A stretch of 64,000 nt of DNA from Shinella kummerowiae (lineage in GTDB: Bacteria > Pseudomonadota > Alphaproteobacteria > Rhizobiales > Rhizobiaceae), in the NCBI RefSeq assembly GCF_009827055.1, contig NZ_WUMK01000001.1:868001-932000 (forward strand), written 5' to 3'. The notes below the pieces were generated by a model, which was not told where the DNA came from, ran no database searches, and saw nothing but the letters and a program-made list of their open reading frames with translations. The translations under genes were made by a program, and so were the position numbers. How positions within the stretch are numbered: the stretch's first letter is position 1; each line of letters opens with the position of its first letter. This document shows, in pieces, positions 38,251 through 48,257 of this stretch.

Positions 38251-39564
38251 ATGGCCGACATCACAACTACCGCACATGCCAACCGCGCGCGCTCGGCGGG
38301 CGAGAACCCGGTGAAGCGCTTCTTCCGCGCCACCGAGATCGACACGCGCCTGCTCGGCATGATCGGCGCCATGCTGATCATCTGGATCGGCTTCAACATC
38401 CTGTCCGGCGGCCTGTTCCTGACGCCGCGCAACCTGTGGAACCTCTCCGTCCAGACGGCCTCCGTCGCCGTGATGGCGACGGGCATGGTGCTCGTCATCG
38501 TCACCCGCAACATCGACCTCTCCGTCGGCTCCATCCTCGGCTTCGTGGGCATGAGCATGGGCGTGCTGCAGGCTGAACTGCTGCCGCAGCTGCTCGGCTT
38601 CAATCACCCGGCCATCTGGGTCATCACGCTCATTGCCGGCATCACGCTGGGCGCTGCCATCGGCGCGCTGCACGGCTCGATCATCGCCTTCCTCAACGTG
38701 CCCTCCTTCATCGTGACGCTCGGCGGCCTGCTGATCTGGCGCGGCGCCACCTGGTTCGTCACCAGCGGCCGCACGGTCGCGCCGATGGATTCGACATTCC
38801 GCCTGATGGGCGGCGGCACGGAAGGCTCGATCGGCGCCACAGCGAGCTGGATCGTCGGCGCGCTCGCCTGCATCGCCATCGTCGCCACCATCATCAACGC
38901 ACGAAAGCAACGCCAGCGCTTCGGCTTTCCGCAGCGACCGATGTGGGCGGAATACTTCTTGACCGCCGTCGGCTGTGCGCTGGTGCTCGGCGCGATCGCC
39001 GTCGTCAACAGCTATCCCTGGCCGGTCGCCATCGCCCGCAAATATGCCGATGCCAACGGCATCGCCTGGCCGGAGGGCGGTCTGTTCATCCCGCACGGCA
39101 TCGCCATTCCGGTGCTGATCGCCATCGTCGTCGGCATCGTCATGACCTTCATTTCGACGCGCCTGCGCTTCGGCCGCTATGTCTTCGCCATCGGCGGCAA
39201 CCGGGAGGCCGCAGAACTCGCCGGCATCAAGACCCGCTGGGTGACGGTGAAAATCTTTGCGCTGATGGGCATTCTCTGCGCCATCGCCGCGGCCATCTCC
39301 ACCGCCCGCCTCAATGCCGCGACCAACGCGCAGGGTGAGCTCGACGAGCTCTACACCATCGCCGCAGCCGTCATTGGCGGCACGTCGCTTGCCGGCGGCA
39401 TGGGCACAATCGCTGGCGCCATGCTCGGGGCGCTTGTCATGCAATCGCTGCAGTCAGGCATGGTGCTGGTCGGCATCGATACCCCGTTCCAGCGCATCGT
39501 GGTGGGCATGGTCCTTGTCGTCGCCGTCTGGCTCGACACGGTCTACCGCGCCCGCGCCAAGTAA
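38251..39564 (+). CDS. xylH: Xylose ABC transporter permease
   Basis: A 437-residue permease of the BPD_transp_2 family with about eleven hydrophobic segments. Motifs include [46 protein letters not shown] and [22 protein letters not shown]. The long hydrophilic loop between segments (about 190-235) is usual for XylH. It is encoded between xylF and the ATPase gene. Confidence 0.9.
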   Translation: MADITTTAHANRARSAGENPVKRFFRATEIDTRLLGMIGAMLIIWIGFNILSGGLFLTPRNLWNLSVQTASVAVMATGMVLVIVTRNIDLSVGSILGFVGMSMGVLQAELLPQLLGFNHPAIWVITLIAGITLGAAIGALHGSIIAFLNVPSFIVTLGGLLIWRGATWFVTSGRTVAPMDSTFRLMGGGTEGSIGATASWIVGALACIAIVATIINARKQRQRFGFPQRPMWAEYFLTAVGCALVLGAIAVVNSYPWPVAIARKYADANGIAWPEGGLFIPHGIAIPVLIAIVVGIVMTFISTRLRFGRYVFAIGGNREAAELAGIKTRWVTVKIFALMGILCAIAAAISTARLNAATNAQGELDELYTIAAAVIGGTSLAGGMGTIAGAMLGALVMQSLQSGMVLVGIDTPFQRIVVGMVLVVAVWLDTVYRARAK

Positions 39565-39578
39565 GAGGAGCCACCCCA

Positions 39579-40364
39579 ATGACGGACACCCGTACGCCCC
39601 TCGTGGAGCTGAAGAACATCTCCATATCCTTCGGCGGTATCCACGCCGTGGACAATGCCTCGGTCGACCTTTATCCCGGCGAAGTGGTGGCGCTTCTCGG
39701 CCATAACGGCGCCGGCAAGTCGACGCTGATCAAGATCCTCTCCGGCGCCTACAAGCGCGATGGCGGTGAGATTCTGATCAATGGCGAACCCGCCGATATC
39801 AACAACCCGCGCGACGCCAAAAAATACGGCATCGAGACGATCTACCAGACGCTCGCCGTCGCCGACAATGTCGACGCCGCTGCCAACCTCTATCTCGGCC
39901 GCGAGCTTCGCACCCCCTGGGGCACGCTCGACGACGTGGCGATGGAAGCGAAGACGCGCGAAGTGATGGGCCGCCTCAACCCGAACTTCCAGCGCTTCAA
40001 GGAGCCGGTAAAGGCACTCTCCGGCGGCCAGCGCCAGTCGGTGGCGATCGCTCGCGCCATCCTCTTCAACGCGCGCATCCTCATCATGGACGAGCCGACC
40101 GCAGCCCTCGGCCCGCAGGAGACGGCGCAGGTCGGCGAGTTGATCAAGCAGCTGAAGAAGGAAGGCATCGGCATCTTCCTGATCAGCCACGACATCCACG
40201 ACGTCTTCGACCTCGCCGACCGCGTCTCGGTGATGAAGAACGGCCAGGTCGTCGGCCACGCCCGCACCGAGGACGTCACCAAGGACGAGGTGCTCGGCAT
40301 GATCATCCTCGGCAAGGTCCCCGAAAAAGCCATCCCCGGCCCCGGCGCCATGCAGACCGCCTGA
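39579..40364 (+). CDS. xylG: Xylose ABC transporter ATPase, single-domain
   Basis: A 261-residue ABC ATPase with one nucleotide-binding domain: Walker A GHNGAGKS, signature [10 protein letters not shown], Walker [12 protein letters not shown], switch His in LISHDIHDV. Sugar ATPases of this class usually have about 500 residues and two domains; rhizobial fructose and xylose systems often use this half-length form, which must dimerise. It lies 14 bp after xylH, with GAGGAG upstream, and is followed by a terminator. Confidence 0.9.
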   Translation: MTDTRTPLVELKNISISFGGIHAVDNASVDLYPGEVVALLGHNGAGKSTLIKILSGAYKRDGGEILINGEPADINNPRDAKKYGIETIYQTLAVADNVDAAANLYLGRELRTPWGTLDDVAMEAKTREVMGRLNPNFQRFKEPVKALSGGQRQSVAIARAILFNARILIMDEPTAALGPQETAQVGELIKQLKKEGIGIFLISHDIHDVFDLADRVSVMKNGQVVGHARTEDVTKDEVLGMIILGKVPEKAIPGPGAMQTA

Positions 40365-40384
40365 TCGGTTCAAGCCGAAAACAA

Positions 40385-40418
40385 AGAGCCGCCCGCGACC
40401 CCGCCGGCGGCTCTATTC
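40385..40418 (+). terminator. Terminator after xylG
   Basis: A 9-bp stem (AGAGCCGCC / GGCGGCTCT, 12-nt loop) followed by ATTCTTTC, 20 bp past the xylG stop. Confidence 0.7.
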
Positions 40419-40524
40419 TTTCAAGACGACCGCAAACGCCGATTTCCGCATTTTCCCGATTGATGCCCGCCCCCAGCTAGGCTAAGACCCTCTCATCGGA
40501 CAGGCGAGTCATCGCCCAGGGCAA

Positions 40525-40601
40525 GCACCCGTAGCTCAGCTGGATAGAGTGTTGGATTCCGATTCCAAAGGTCGCAGGTTCGAATCCTGCCGGGTGCGCC
40601 A
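40525..40601 (+). tRNA. tRNA-Arg (anticodon CCG)
   Basis: A complete cloverleaf: acceptor GCACCCG/CGGGTGC, D-arm GCTCAGCTGGATAGAGT, anticodon stem TTGGA/TCCAA with loop TTCCGAT (anticodon CCG at 40559-40561, reads CGG), T-arm GCAGGTTCGAATCCTGC, discriminator G98 and encoded CCA. The downstream 800 bp is AT-richer and carries an unrecognised gene, as often seen beside integration-target tRNAs, but no repeated 3' end was found. Confidence 0.96.
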
Positions 40602-40708
40602 AGTTTCAACCACGTCAAACAAAGCTGGCTACCACATAGGCGTTGAATCGTCAGAAGGTATCCCTATGCCGTCGATCTGGTGCAAAAACCTTCAGGCAAT
40701 TGAGCTTG

Positions 40709-41290
40709 TTATTGCTCAAGCCAAGTTCGATCAATCTGATCTGACAATCCGTCAAACCAGAGTGACAGCGTATCAACCATGAAATAAAGGCGCAGAAGAT
40801 CCCAGCGCTGAGGGGAAATTCGAATGGGCGAGCCGTTCGCTTCGGTGGAGTAACGAAACGTCACCGAACGCGGATCAATCAACGATAGTTCGGAGATGCA
40901 ATTCAACATCGAGTCCGAGATATAGGTAGTCTCGTCGTCCAAGTCATATGCTGTTTGTCGAAGGGCACTGATCAAGATGTCCAGGTTATGCCCGACATGT
41001 TTGGGCACGACACCACCTGCATGGCCGATATGCCACTTAAGTGCAACTTCTAGGGCGTGCCGAAGGTTAAACAAAGCTGGAAAGATCAGATTATGACCTC
41101 TGGGCTCCTCCTCCAGAGCCTTTCTAATCAGGATAAGACTGGCGTCAAAGTAGCCTTCCCAGATTCGACATTCTCTCCAGCCCCCATCGAACTTAAAGTC
41201 GATACTAGGAGTATCGTCCTGAGCCGGCCGGATCAGCCGCGTGTCAGGATCGCAGAGAAATGCTTCGTACAGTGTCATTTCCATCGGCAT
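40709..41290 (-). CDS. Unrecognised protein, possibly HEPN-like
   Basis: A 193-residue soluble, mostly helical protein. The middle (PALFNLRHALEVALKWHIGHAG, read in parts, then GHNLDILISAL) resembles the four-helix HEPN fold, found in RNases of toxin and defence systems, but a clear R-x4-6-H catalytic motif is not certain. The gene is AT-richer than average, lies just after tRNA-Arg, has no partner and has GGAGG upstream of the start at 41290. Shorter starts at 41284 and 41278 are possible. The function is unknown. Confidence 0.55.
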   Translation of the reverse strand: MPMEMTLYEAFLCDPDTRLIRPAQDDTPSIDFKFDGGWRECRIWEGYFDASLILIRKALEEEPRGHNLIFPALFNLRHALEVALKWHIGHAGGVVPKHVGHNLDILISALRQTAYDLDDETTYISDSMLNCISELSLIDPRSVTFRYSTEANGSPIRISPQRWDLLRLYFMVDTLSLWFDGLSDQIDRTWLEQ

Positions 41291-41473
41291 TCAGACCTCC
41301 ATGAGTTCCGCTTCCGGAGCGCAGACAAAAGTCCACCTTTGACGCTCGGCGTGAGAACCGATTATAAACGCGAAGCGAAAACAATTACGTAGAAGTTCCC
41401 GCCTTCATCCTCTCCGGCGCGCCATTCACGCTACTGAGTTCACGTCGAAATTTTCTTTGAGCGCAGAACAAGG

Positions 41474-42394
41474 CTACGAGCTTGCCACGAACTGGTCCGT
41501 GGATTTGCGGGCATATCTGCCGGGCGGTTGGCCGACATAGCGGCTGAAGGCCGTGCTGAACGTGCTGGCTGATCCGTAGCCGACGCGTTCGGCCACCTCT
41601 GCTATGGTGATGTCACTTCTTCGCAGCAGATCCTTGGCGAGCGCCATGCGCCACGCCAGCAGATACTCCATGGGCGGCACGCCGACATTGCGCGAAAAGC
41701 GATCGAAGAATGCCGAGCGCGACAACGCGGCCTCCTTCGCCAGATCGGCCATCGTCCAAGGGCGGGCGGGATCGGTGTGCATCTGCCTGACGGCTTCCGC
41801 CAGCCGGGCGTCGCCCAAACCACGCATCAATCCCGCCGGCGCGTCAGGCGTTTGCTGGAGCCGCAGTGCTTCCACCAGCAGTATCTCGACGAGGCGGGCA
41901 AGCACCAGGTCGCGCCCCGGGCGATCGAACGCGGCCTCTTCGACCAGAAGCGTGACGAGGGTCGACAGCCGGTCTACGCCCCTGACGTGGATCAAGTCCG
42001 GCAGCAGCGACAGAAGAAGGCCAGAATCCGCGCTGCCGAAGACGAAGTAGCCACCCTGAATGCGAACGCTCGCAGCGCCATGCTGCTCACCGTGGCGAAC
42101 CTCGCCGGATGCCCTAGCTGCAACATGCGGATCAATGAATTCCGGGGTAACGGGCTCGAAACCCGACATTTCAAAGCCTGGTGTCGTCGGAAGTAGAACG
42201 AAATCACCCGCATCCAAAGACAGTTCTCTTTGGCCATCCACCGCCAGGCGACAGGAGCCCTCGATCACGACGGCGAAGCTGGGATGGCCGAAATCGGCGT
42301 AGCGAACGCCCCAGCACCCCGCACCGCTGATGGCCTTGGTGAAAATGGCCTGGGGGCGAAGCAACCGAATGATATCCGAGAGAGGGTCGACCAT
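41474..42394 (-). CDS. AraC-family regulator (cupin_6 type)
   Basis: A 306-residue regulator with an N-terminal cupin-like sensor (residues 20-110) and a C-terminal double helix-turn-helix (about 200-300; WTMADLAKEAALSRSAFFDRF and ITIAEVAERVGYGSASTFSTAFSRY, quoted in parts). It belongs to the AraC/cupin_6 type that usually controls an adjacent oxidoreductase gene. It is divergent from the SDR gene across 98 bp holding an inverted repeat. The effector is unknown. Confidence 0.88.
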   Translation of the reverse strand: MVDPLSDIIRLLRPQAIFTKAISGAGCWGVRYADFGHPSFAVVIEGSCRLAVDGQRELSLDAGDFVLLPTTPGFEMSGFEPVTPEFIDPHVAARASGEVRHGEQHGAASVRIQGGYFVFGSADSGLLLSLLPDLIHVRGVDRLSTLVTLLVEEAAFDRPGRDLVLARLVEILLVEALRLQQTPDAPAGLMRGLGDARLAEAVRQMHTDPARPWTMADLAKEAALSRSAFFDRFSRNVGVPPMEYLLAWRMALAKDLLRRSDITIAEVAERVGYGSASTFSTAFSRYVGQPPGRYARKSTDQFVASS

Positions 42395-42397
42395 TCC

Positions 42398-42443
42398 TGG
42401 ACTATGGCAAATAAAACTCGGACTTTCAATTGTAGATAGTCCA
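42398..42443. promoter_or_regulatory. Inverted repeat in the araC-type/SDR divergent promoter
   Basis: TGGACTAT (42398-42405) and ATAGTCCA (42436-42443) are a perfect 8-bp inverted repeat 30 bp apart, spanning the shared promoter region. It is a plausible binding site for the AraC-type regulator. Confidence 0.45.
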
Positions 42444-42492
42444 TCGCTGTGGCGTTAGTTTGGGCTCATGGATATCTGACAAGGAGACAACC

Positions 42493-43236
42493 ATGAAAAC
42501 CATCCTGATTACCGGCTGCTCATCGGGCTACGGGCTTGAGACGGCTCAATTCTTTCTTTCAAAACAGTGGAACGTGATTGCGACCATGCGCACCCCGCCC
42601 GAGGGCATCCTGCCGCGCTCGGGGGCCCTGCGCATCCTGCGGCTGGACGTAACGAACGAAGACAGCATTGCGCAAGCGGTTAAGAGCGCCGGCCATATCG
42701 ACGTGTTGGTCAACAATGCGGGTATCGGCGTTGTCGGCGCATTCGAGGCGACGCCGATGTCCCATATTCGGAAGGTTTTCGAAACCAACACCTTCGGCGT
42801 CATGGCCATGACACAGGCTGTCATTCCGCAGATGCGCGCGCGCCGGTCCGGGGCGATCGTCAATGTGACGTCGAGCGCTACCCTTGCCCCCATGCCCCTG
42901 GCGGCCGCCTATACGGCCAGCAAACAGGCCATCGAGGGTTTTACCGGTTCGCTCGCCTACGAACTCAACCATTTCAACATCCAGGCAAAACTCGTGGAGC
43001 CCGGCTACGCGCCGACCACGCAGTTCGCCCAGAACACCTCCGTCAGGGTCGAGAACCTCATTCCGGAGGCCTATGCGGCCTTCGCAGGCCCAATCTTCGA
43101 GACATTTGCGAAGCCGGCTCTGACCACGCGGGAAATCGATGTCGCCGAAGCCGTCTGGCGGGCGGTCAACGATACAAGCGGTACACTGCGTTTTCCCGCC
43201 GGAGCGGACGCGCTAGCACTTTCACGCGCTGCATAG
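42493..43236 (+). CDS. Short-chain dehydrogenase/reductase
   Basis: A 247-residue classical SDR with cofactor motif TGCSSGYG (residues 8-15), NNAG near 77, catalytic Ser in NVTSSATLA and YTASK (Tyr/Lys pair) near 143. It is NAD(P)-dependent with unknown substrate. Members paired with this type of AraC regulator often handle xenobiotic or stress carbonyls. The start at 42493 has AAGGAGA upstream; the in-frame ATG at 42460 is less likely. Confidence 0.9.
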   Translation: MKTILITGCSSGYGLETAQFFLSKQWNVIATMRTPPEGILPRSGALRILRLDVTNEDSIAQAVKSAGHIDVLVNNAGIGVVGAFEATPMSHIRKVFETNTFGVMAMTQAVIPQMRARRSGAIVNVTSSATLAPMPLAAAYTASKQAIEGFTGSLAYELNHFNIQAKLVEPGYAPTTQFAQNTSVRVENLIPEAYAAFAGPIFETFAKPALTTREIDVAEAVWRAVNDTSGTLRFPAGADALALSRAA

Positions 43237-43279
43237 CAGCGAGCTCTACCGTCAGCCTCAACGCTTAGAGAAGCCGGCG

Positions 43280-44032
43280 CTAGGCGCGCCGGCTGCGATA
43301 TACGTACCAGGCGCCAACCGCGCTCATCACCGCCAGTGCATACCAGGTCAGAGCGTAGACGAGATGGCTGTTGCGGAAGGAGACGACAGTCAGGCCGCCG
43401 ATGGGCAGCCCGCCCGCATTGGGCGTGGCGTCGGCGTCGATGAAATAGGGGGTAATGTCGGCGATGCCCTTTGATGCGGCGATGGCCGCGACATCGCGGG
43501 AGAACCATCGGTCGTTTGCCGGATCGTTGGCGCGCAGGAACCCGCCGCCCGGTTCGCTGATGCGCAGGAGGCCGGTAACCGTGACAGGTCCAGCGGCGAT
43601 CTCGCTTGCCAGACGCGCGGCCGGGTCACTCCGATCGGATGGGACGAAGCCGCGGTTGATTAGAACGCTCGTGTCATCCGCAAGACGCATCGGCGTCAGC
43701 ACCCAAAAGCCCGCGCCGCGTTCCGTCATGGCCTGCACCAGCACCGTCTTGTCGTGCTGGAAAAGGCCAGTTGCGACAACACGACGGTATTCGTCCGTTT
43801 CCCGGCTGACGGCACGCCAAGCCGCGCGGGCCGGTGCCGGTACGGGCTCGGCGTGGATACGGGCCTCGACGCGTTCGATGAGATCGAGCTTCCAGAACAG
43901 CCGCTGCATCTGCCAGGTCCCGAGGGCGACAAAGACCGCGGCCAACAAGAGGAGGGCGCTGGTCAGCGCCCGGCGGGCGTTGCGGGAGGGCGGCGTCGCC
44001 CCCTCCTCTGCCCGTTGCCGTTCGATGCTCAT
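43280..44032 (-). CDS. SURF1 family oxidase assembly factor
   Basis: A 250-residue membrane protein with two terminal transmembrane helices (about 24-42 and 220-240) around a periplasmic domain. SURF1 signatures include LGTWQMQRLFWK, VLINRGFVP and the C-terminal HLVYALTWYALA. SURF1 proteins help insert heme into heme-copper oxidases. It is the last gene of the cyoABCD operon, 19 bp after cyoD. Confidence 0.9.
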   Translation of the reverse strand: MSIERQRAEEGATPPSRNARRALTSALLLLAAVFVALGTWQMQRLFWKLDLIERVEARIHAEPVPAPARAAWRAVSRETDEYRRVVATGLFQHDKTVLVQAMTERGAGFWVLTPMRLADDTSVLINRGFVPSDRSDPAARLASEIAAGPVTVTGLLRISEPGGGFLRANDPANDRWFSRDVAAIAASKGIADITPYFIDADATPNAGGLPIGGLTVVSFRNSHLVYALTWYALAVMSAVGAWYVYRSRRA

Positions 44033-44051
44033 CCTGGCCCTGCCCTGCCCG

Positions 44052-44435
44052 TCAGGGCATGTTCTTCATCATCTCGTGGGTCATCGGCATCATATTGGTG
44101 TTGAGATGATGCATGACCCAGAGCGAACCGGCGAGCGCTATGCCGACGATGATCAGCGTGAAGATCAGCGCCATCATCGTCCAGCCGCCTTCCGAGCGCG
44201 GGTTCATGTGCAGGAAGTAGACCATGTGCACAACAATCTGCACCACGCCGATGCCCATGACGAGCACAGCGGTGAACAGCTTGCTGTCCAGCACGCCCCC
44301 CATCACCAGCCAGAACGGGATCGCCGTCAGGATGATCGAAAGGACAAAGCCGATCATGTAGCCTCTGAAGGAGCCGTGGCCGGCACCGTGCCCGTCGCTA
44401 TGGGCGTCCGAAGCGCTTTCGTGGTGCGAACTCAT
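44052..44435 (-). CDS. cyoD: Cytochrome o ubiquinol oxidase subunit IV
   Basis: A 127-residue protein with a His/Ser-rich N-terminus (SSHHESASDAHSDGHGAGHG) and three membrane helices. VQIVVHMVYFLHMN is typical of CyoD. It aids assembly of the quinol oxidase. Its ATG overlaps the cyoC stop (ATGA), giving coupled translation; the longer frame to 44516 lies within cyoC. Confidence 0.92.
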   Translation of the reverse strand: MSSHHESASDAHSDGHGAGHGSFRGYMIGFVLSIILTAIPFWLVMGGVLDSKLFTAVLVMGIGVVQIVVHMVYFLHMNPRSEGGWTMMALIFTLIIVGIALAGSLWVMHHLNTNMMPMTHEMMKNMP

Positions 44436-45055
44436 CCGAGGACCCCCAGCAGATAGACGAAGGAAAAGACGCCGATCCAGATGACGTCGAGGAAGTGCCA
44501 GAACATCGACAGGCACATCAGCCGGCGCCGGTTTTCCGGGTTGAGGCCGTGTTTTTTCACCTGCACCATCAGCGTGATCAGCCAGATCATGCCGAAGGTG
44601 ACGTGCAGGCCGTGCGTGCCGACCAGCGTGAAGAACGACGACAGGAATGCGGAACGCGTCGGGCCGGCGCCTTCGAGGATGAGGTGGTAGAACTCGTAGA
44701 GTTCCAGCCCCAGGAAGGCCGCGCCGAACACGCCGGTGATGCCGAGCCAGACCAGCGTCTCCATCTTGGCATTGCGTTCCATCTGGAGCATCGCAAAGCC
44801 ATAGGTGATGGAGGACAAGAGCAGCATCGCCGTGTTGATGGCGACGAGGTTGAGGTCGAAGAGATCGGCAGGAGACGGGCCGGCCGCATAGTTGCGGCCG
44901 AGCACGCCATGGGTGGCGAAGAGCACCGCGAAGATGAGGCAGTCGCTCATCAGGTAGAGCCAGAAACCCAGCATGGTGCTGTTTTCCGGGTGATGTTCTT
45001 CCGTCACGTAGAACTGCGGTTTTTCGTCGGTGTTTTGGACTTGGGTCGCGCTCAT
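44432..45055 (-). CDS. cyoC: Cytochrome o ubiquinol oxidase subunit III
   Basis: A 207-residue protein with five membrane helices, matching subunit III of heme-copper oxidases (LGFWLYLMSDCLIFAVLFAT, GLELYEFYHL, GTHGLHVTFGMIW, FWHFLDVIWIGVF). It lies four bases after cyoB and overlaps cyoD. The start at 45055 follows the family; an in-frame ATG at 45094 would overlap cyoB. Confidence 0.94.
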   Translation of the reverse strand: MSATQVQNTDEKPQFYVTEEHHPENSTMLGFWLYLMSDCLIFAVLFATHGVLGRNYAAGPSPADLFDLNLVAINTAMLLLSSITYGFAMLQMERNAKMETLVWLGITGVFGAAFLGLELYEFYHLILEGAGPTRSAFLSSFFTLVGTHGLHVTFGMIWLITLMVQVKKHGLNPENRRRLMCLSMFWHFLDVIWIGVFSFVYLLGVLG

Positions 45056-45059
45056 GGGC

Positions 45060-47063
45060 TCAGGTCCGTTCTGCGAGCAGTTTGGTGCGTGCATCTTCCG
45101 TCGCCGTCACGGTCTCGACGGGGATGAAGAAATCACGGTTGTAGTTGAAGGTGTGGGCGATCGACACGGCGATGATGCCGATGAAGGAGACGGCCGCCAG
45201 CCACCAGATGTACCAGATCAGCGCGAAGGCGAGCGCGACGCTGAGAGCCGACAGGATGACGCCCGTGCCGGTGTTCTTCGGCATGTGGATCGGCTTGAAG
45301 CCGGTGACCGGACGCTCGTAGCCACGGTTCTTCATGTCGTACCAGCCGTCATGGTCGTGCACGACCGGCGTGAAGGCAAAGTTGTAGTCCGGCGGCGGCG
45401 ACGAGGTCGACCATTCCAGCGTACGGCCATCCCAAGGGTCGCCGCTGTCGCAGCGCAACTGGTCGCGCTTCAGGAAGCTGACGATGAGCTGGATGATGAA
45501 GGAACCGATACCGAGCGCAATCAGGGCGGCGCCGAAGGCCGCGATGATGAACCAGATCTGCAGGGAAGGATCCTCGAACTGGCTGACGCGGCGGGTGACC
45601 CCCATCAGGCCGAGCACATAGAGCGGCATGAAGGCGAAGAAGAAGCCGATCTGCCAGAACCAGAAGCTCATCTTGCCCCAGAATGCATCGAGCTTGTAGC
45701 CGAAGGCCTTCGGCCACCAGTAGACTAGGCCCGCCATCAGCCCGAACAGCACGCCGCCGATGATGACGTTGTGGAAGTGAGCGATGAGGAACAGCGAGTT
45801 GTGCAGCACGAAATCGGCCGGCGGGATGGCCAGCATCACACCCGTCATGCCGCCGATGACGAAGGTGATCATGAAGCCGATGGTCCACAGCATCGGCAGC
45901 TCGTAGCGGATGCGGCCGCGATACATGGTGAACAGCCAGTTGAACATCTTCGCCCCCGTCGGGATCGAGATGATCATGGTGGTTATGCCGAAGAAGGCGT
46001 TGACCGAGGCGCCCGAACCCATCGTGAAGAAGTGGTGCAGCCACACGAGGTAGGACAGGATCATGATCACGCAGGTGGCATAGACCATCGAGGCGTAGCC
46101 GAAGAGGCGCTTGCCGCAGAAGGTCGCGACCACCTCGGAGAAGATGCCGAAGGCCGGCAGCACGAGGATATAGACCTCCGGATGGCCCCAGATCCAGATG
46201 AGGTTGATATACATCATCGGGTTGCCACCAAGGTCATTGGTGAAGAAGTTCGTGCCGACATAGCGATCGAGCGACAGCAGCGCGAGCGTCGCCGTCAGGA
46301 TCGGGAAGGTCGCGACGATCAGGATGTTGGTGCACAGCGACGTCCAGGTGAAGATCGGCATCTTCATGAAGGTCATGCCGGGTGCGCGCATCTTGACGAT
46401 GGTGGCGATCAGGTTGATGCCGGATAACGTGGTGCCCACGCCGGCCACCTGCAGGCCCCAGATATAATAATCGACCCCGACGCCGGGACTGTAGTCCGCG
46501 CCGGAGAGCGGCGGGTAGGCGAGCCAGCCGGTGCGGGCGAATTCGCCGACGAAAAGCGACATCATGATGATGATGGCGCCGCCGGTCGTCATCCAGAAGG
46601 AAAAATTGTTGAGGAACGGGAAGGAGACGTCGCGCGCGCCGATCTGCAACGGCATGACATAGTTCATGAAGCCGGTGACGAAGGGCATGGCTACGAAGAA
46701 GATCATGATCACGCCGTGCGCGGTAAAGATCTGGTCGTAGTGATGCGGGTTGAGGTAGCCCTCATTGCCGTTGAAGGCGATCGCCTGCTGGATACGCATC
46801 ATGATCGCGTCGGCAAAGCCGCGCAGCAGCATGATGATCGCCAGGATGATGTACATGATGCCGATCTTCTTGTGATCGACGCTGGTGAACCACTCGTGCC
46901 AGAGATAGCCCCAGAGCTTGAACTTCGTGATCAGGCCAAGAATGGCGATGCCACCGAGCGCCACGGCGATGAAGGTCGCGACGAGAATGGGCTCGTGGTA
47001 GGGGATCGCTTCGAGGGTAAGCCGACCGAAGATGAATTGCGTGAGGCTGATGTCGCCGAACAT
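45060..47063 (-). CDS. cyoB: Cytochrome o ubiquinol oxidase subunit I
   Basis: A 667-residue subunit I with the heme-copper core: [10 protein letters not shown] (heme ligand His), [14 protein letters not shown] (CuB His and cross-linked Tyr), [10 protein letters not shown] (CuB His pair) and [10 protein letters not shown] (heme ligands). It has about fifteen membrane helices, as in CyoB. It reduces oxygen to water while pumping protons, using ubiquinol. The start at 47063 (MFGDISLTQ) is the family start; the ATG at 47093 is less likely. Confidence 0.95.
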   Translation of the reverse strand: MFGDISLTQFIFGRLTLEAIPYHEPILVATFIAVALGGIAILGLITKFKLWGYLWHEWFTSVDHKKIGIMYIILAIIMLLRGFADAIMMRIQQAIAFNGNEGYLNPHHYDQIFTAHGVIMIFFVAMPFVTGFMNYVMPLQIGARDVSFPFLNNFSFWMTTGGAIIIMMSLFVGEFARTGWLAYPPLSGADYSPGVGVDYYIWGLQVAGVGTTLSGINLIATIVKMRAPGMTFMKMPIFTWTSLCTNILIVATFPILTATLALLSLDRYVGTNFFTNDLGGNPMMYINLIWIWGHPEVYILVLPAFGIFSEVVATFCGKRLFGYASMVYATCVIMILSYLVWLHHFFTMGSGASVNAFFGITTMIISIPTGAKMFNWLFTMYRGRIRYELPMLWTIGFMITFVIGGMTGVMLAIPPADFVLHNSLFLIAHFHNVIIGGVLFGLMAGLVYWWPKAFGYKLDAFWGKMSFWFWQIGFFFAFMPLYVLGLMGVTRRVSQFEDPSLQIWFIIAAFGAALIALGIGSFIIQLIVSFLKRDQLRCDSGDPWDGRTLEWSTSSPPPDYNFAFTPVVHDHDGWYDMKNRGYERPVTGFKPIHMPKNTGTGVILSALSVALAFALIWYIWWLAAVSFIGIIAVSIAHTFNYNRDFFIPVETVTATEDARTKLLAERT

Positions 47064-47132
47064 GGGCTGTCCAATATCGTTTCGTGAGGGCATTGCGCAC
47101 GCGCCGGGGTCGGCGCGTGCGGTGGCGTCCCA

Positions 47133-48257
47133 TTACATCTTGTGCATGTCGTGGTTCATCGTGGCCGGCTCCTCCTGCCGGTCCTCGATGCCTTCGGCCG
47201 GTTCTTCGCTGCGCGCGGGATTGCCGGTTTCCGGGAAGGTGGCGCCGGGCGCCGCCTCTTCCGTGTGGCCGCTGGCACTGTCCGCATGGCGATTGTCGTG
47301 CTCGAGCTTGGCCTTGTTCTCGTGGCTCTCGAGCCCGCCGCCGCCCATCATGTCGACATGCATCATTTCCTTCATGCACATCTGGCCGGCGCGCACGCAC
47401 ATGTTGAGCACCGCCTCATAGAGCCCGTTTTCCACGGCGGAATAGTAGCGCACGGGCTCCTTGATGCTCGGCTTTTCGAGCTTCAGGTAGGCGTCGCGGT
47501 TGAGCATCGTGCCGCCCTGCTTGACCCGGGCGACCCACTGATCGAAGCCGGCCTGGTCCAGTCCGTGGAACTTGAAGCGCATGTGGGAGAAGCCATCGCC
47601 GCTGTAGTTCGACGACAGTCCCTCGTACTCGCCCTGCTTGTTGATGACGGCGTGCAACTTCGTCTGCATGCCGGGCATCGTGTAGATCATGCCGGCAAGG
47701 GCGGGCACGTAGAAGGAGTTCATCACAGAGGATGCGGTGAGCTTGAAATTGATCGGCACGTTGACGGGGGCGGCCATCTCGTTGACCGTGGCGATGCCGT
47801 AGTCCGGATAGAAGAACAGCCATTTCCAGTCGAGCGCCACGACCTCGACGGTGATCGGCTTGACCTCTTCGGTGACCGGTCGCGCGGCATCGATCCGGTC
47901 GAGCGGACGGTAGGGATCGAGCTTGTGCGTGCTGACCCAGGTAATCGCGCCGAGCGCGATGATGATGGCGAGCGGCGCCGACCAGATGATGACTTCGAGG
48001 CCGGTCGAATGGTGCCACTCTGGATCATATTTCGCGGCCGTGTTCGACTGGCGGTAATGCCAGGCGAAATACACCGTCAGCAGGATCACGGGGATGATGA
48101 TGATCAGCATCAGGATCGTCGAGATGACGATGAGATCCCGCTGCTGCGCGGCGATGTCGCCGGAGGGCGACATGACGACCATGTTACACCCCGAGAGCGT
48201 CAGGAGCATCAGCGGCAGGATGATCGATAGTCGGGCTAAACTGAAAGACGTGGGCAT
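47133..48257 (-). CDS. cyoA: Cytochrome o ubiquinol oxidase subunit II
   Basis: A 374-residue lipoprotein-type subunit II. The lipobox is LSGC (Cys24), followed by two membrane helices (about 42-65 and 85-105) and a periplasmic cupredoxin-like domain that lacks the CuA ligands, as expected for a quinol oxidase (LDWKWLFFYPDYGIATVNE). A His/Met/Glu-rich tail of about 70 residues, ending HDMHKM, may bind metal. First gene of cyoABCD-surf1, with GAGG upstream of the start. Confidence 0.94.
   Translation of the reverse strand: MPTSFSLARLSIILPLMLLTLSGCNMVVMSPSGDIAAQQRDLIVISTILMLIIIIPVILLTVYFAWHYRQSNTAAKYDPEWHHSTGLEVIIWSAPLAIIIALGAITWVSTHKLDPYRPLDRIDAARPVTEEVKPITVEVVALDWKWLFFYPDYGIATVNEMAAPVNVPINFKLTASSVMNSFYVPALAGMIYTMPGMQTKLHAVINKQGEYEGLSSNYSGDGFSHMRFKFHGLDQAGFDQWVARVKQGGTMLNRDAYLKLEKPSIKEPVRYYSAVENGLYEAVLNMCVRAGQMCMKEMMHVDMMGGGGLESHENKAKLEHDNRHADSASGHTEEAAPGATFPETGNPARSEEPAEGIEDRQEEPATMNHDMHKM

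Noticed and set aside
40525-41290. Integrated element bounded by tRNA-Arg
   Set aside because: No integrase and no repeated tRNA 3' end was seen downstream; only the base composition hints at acquisition.
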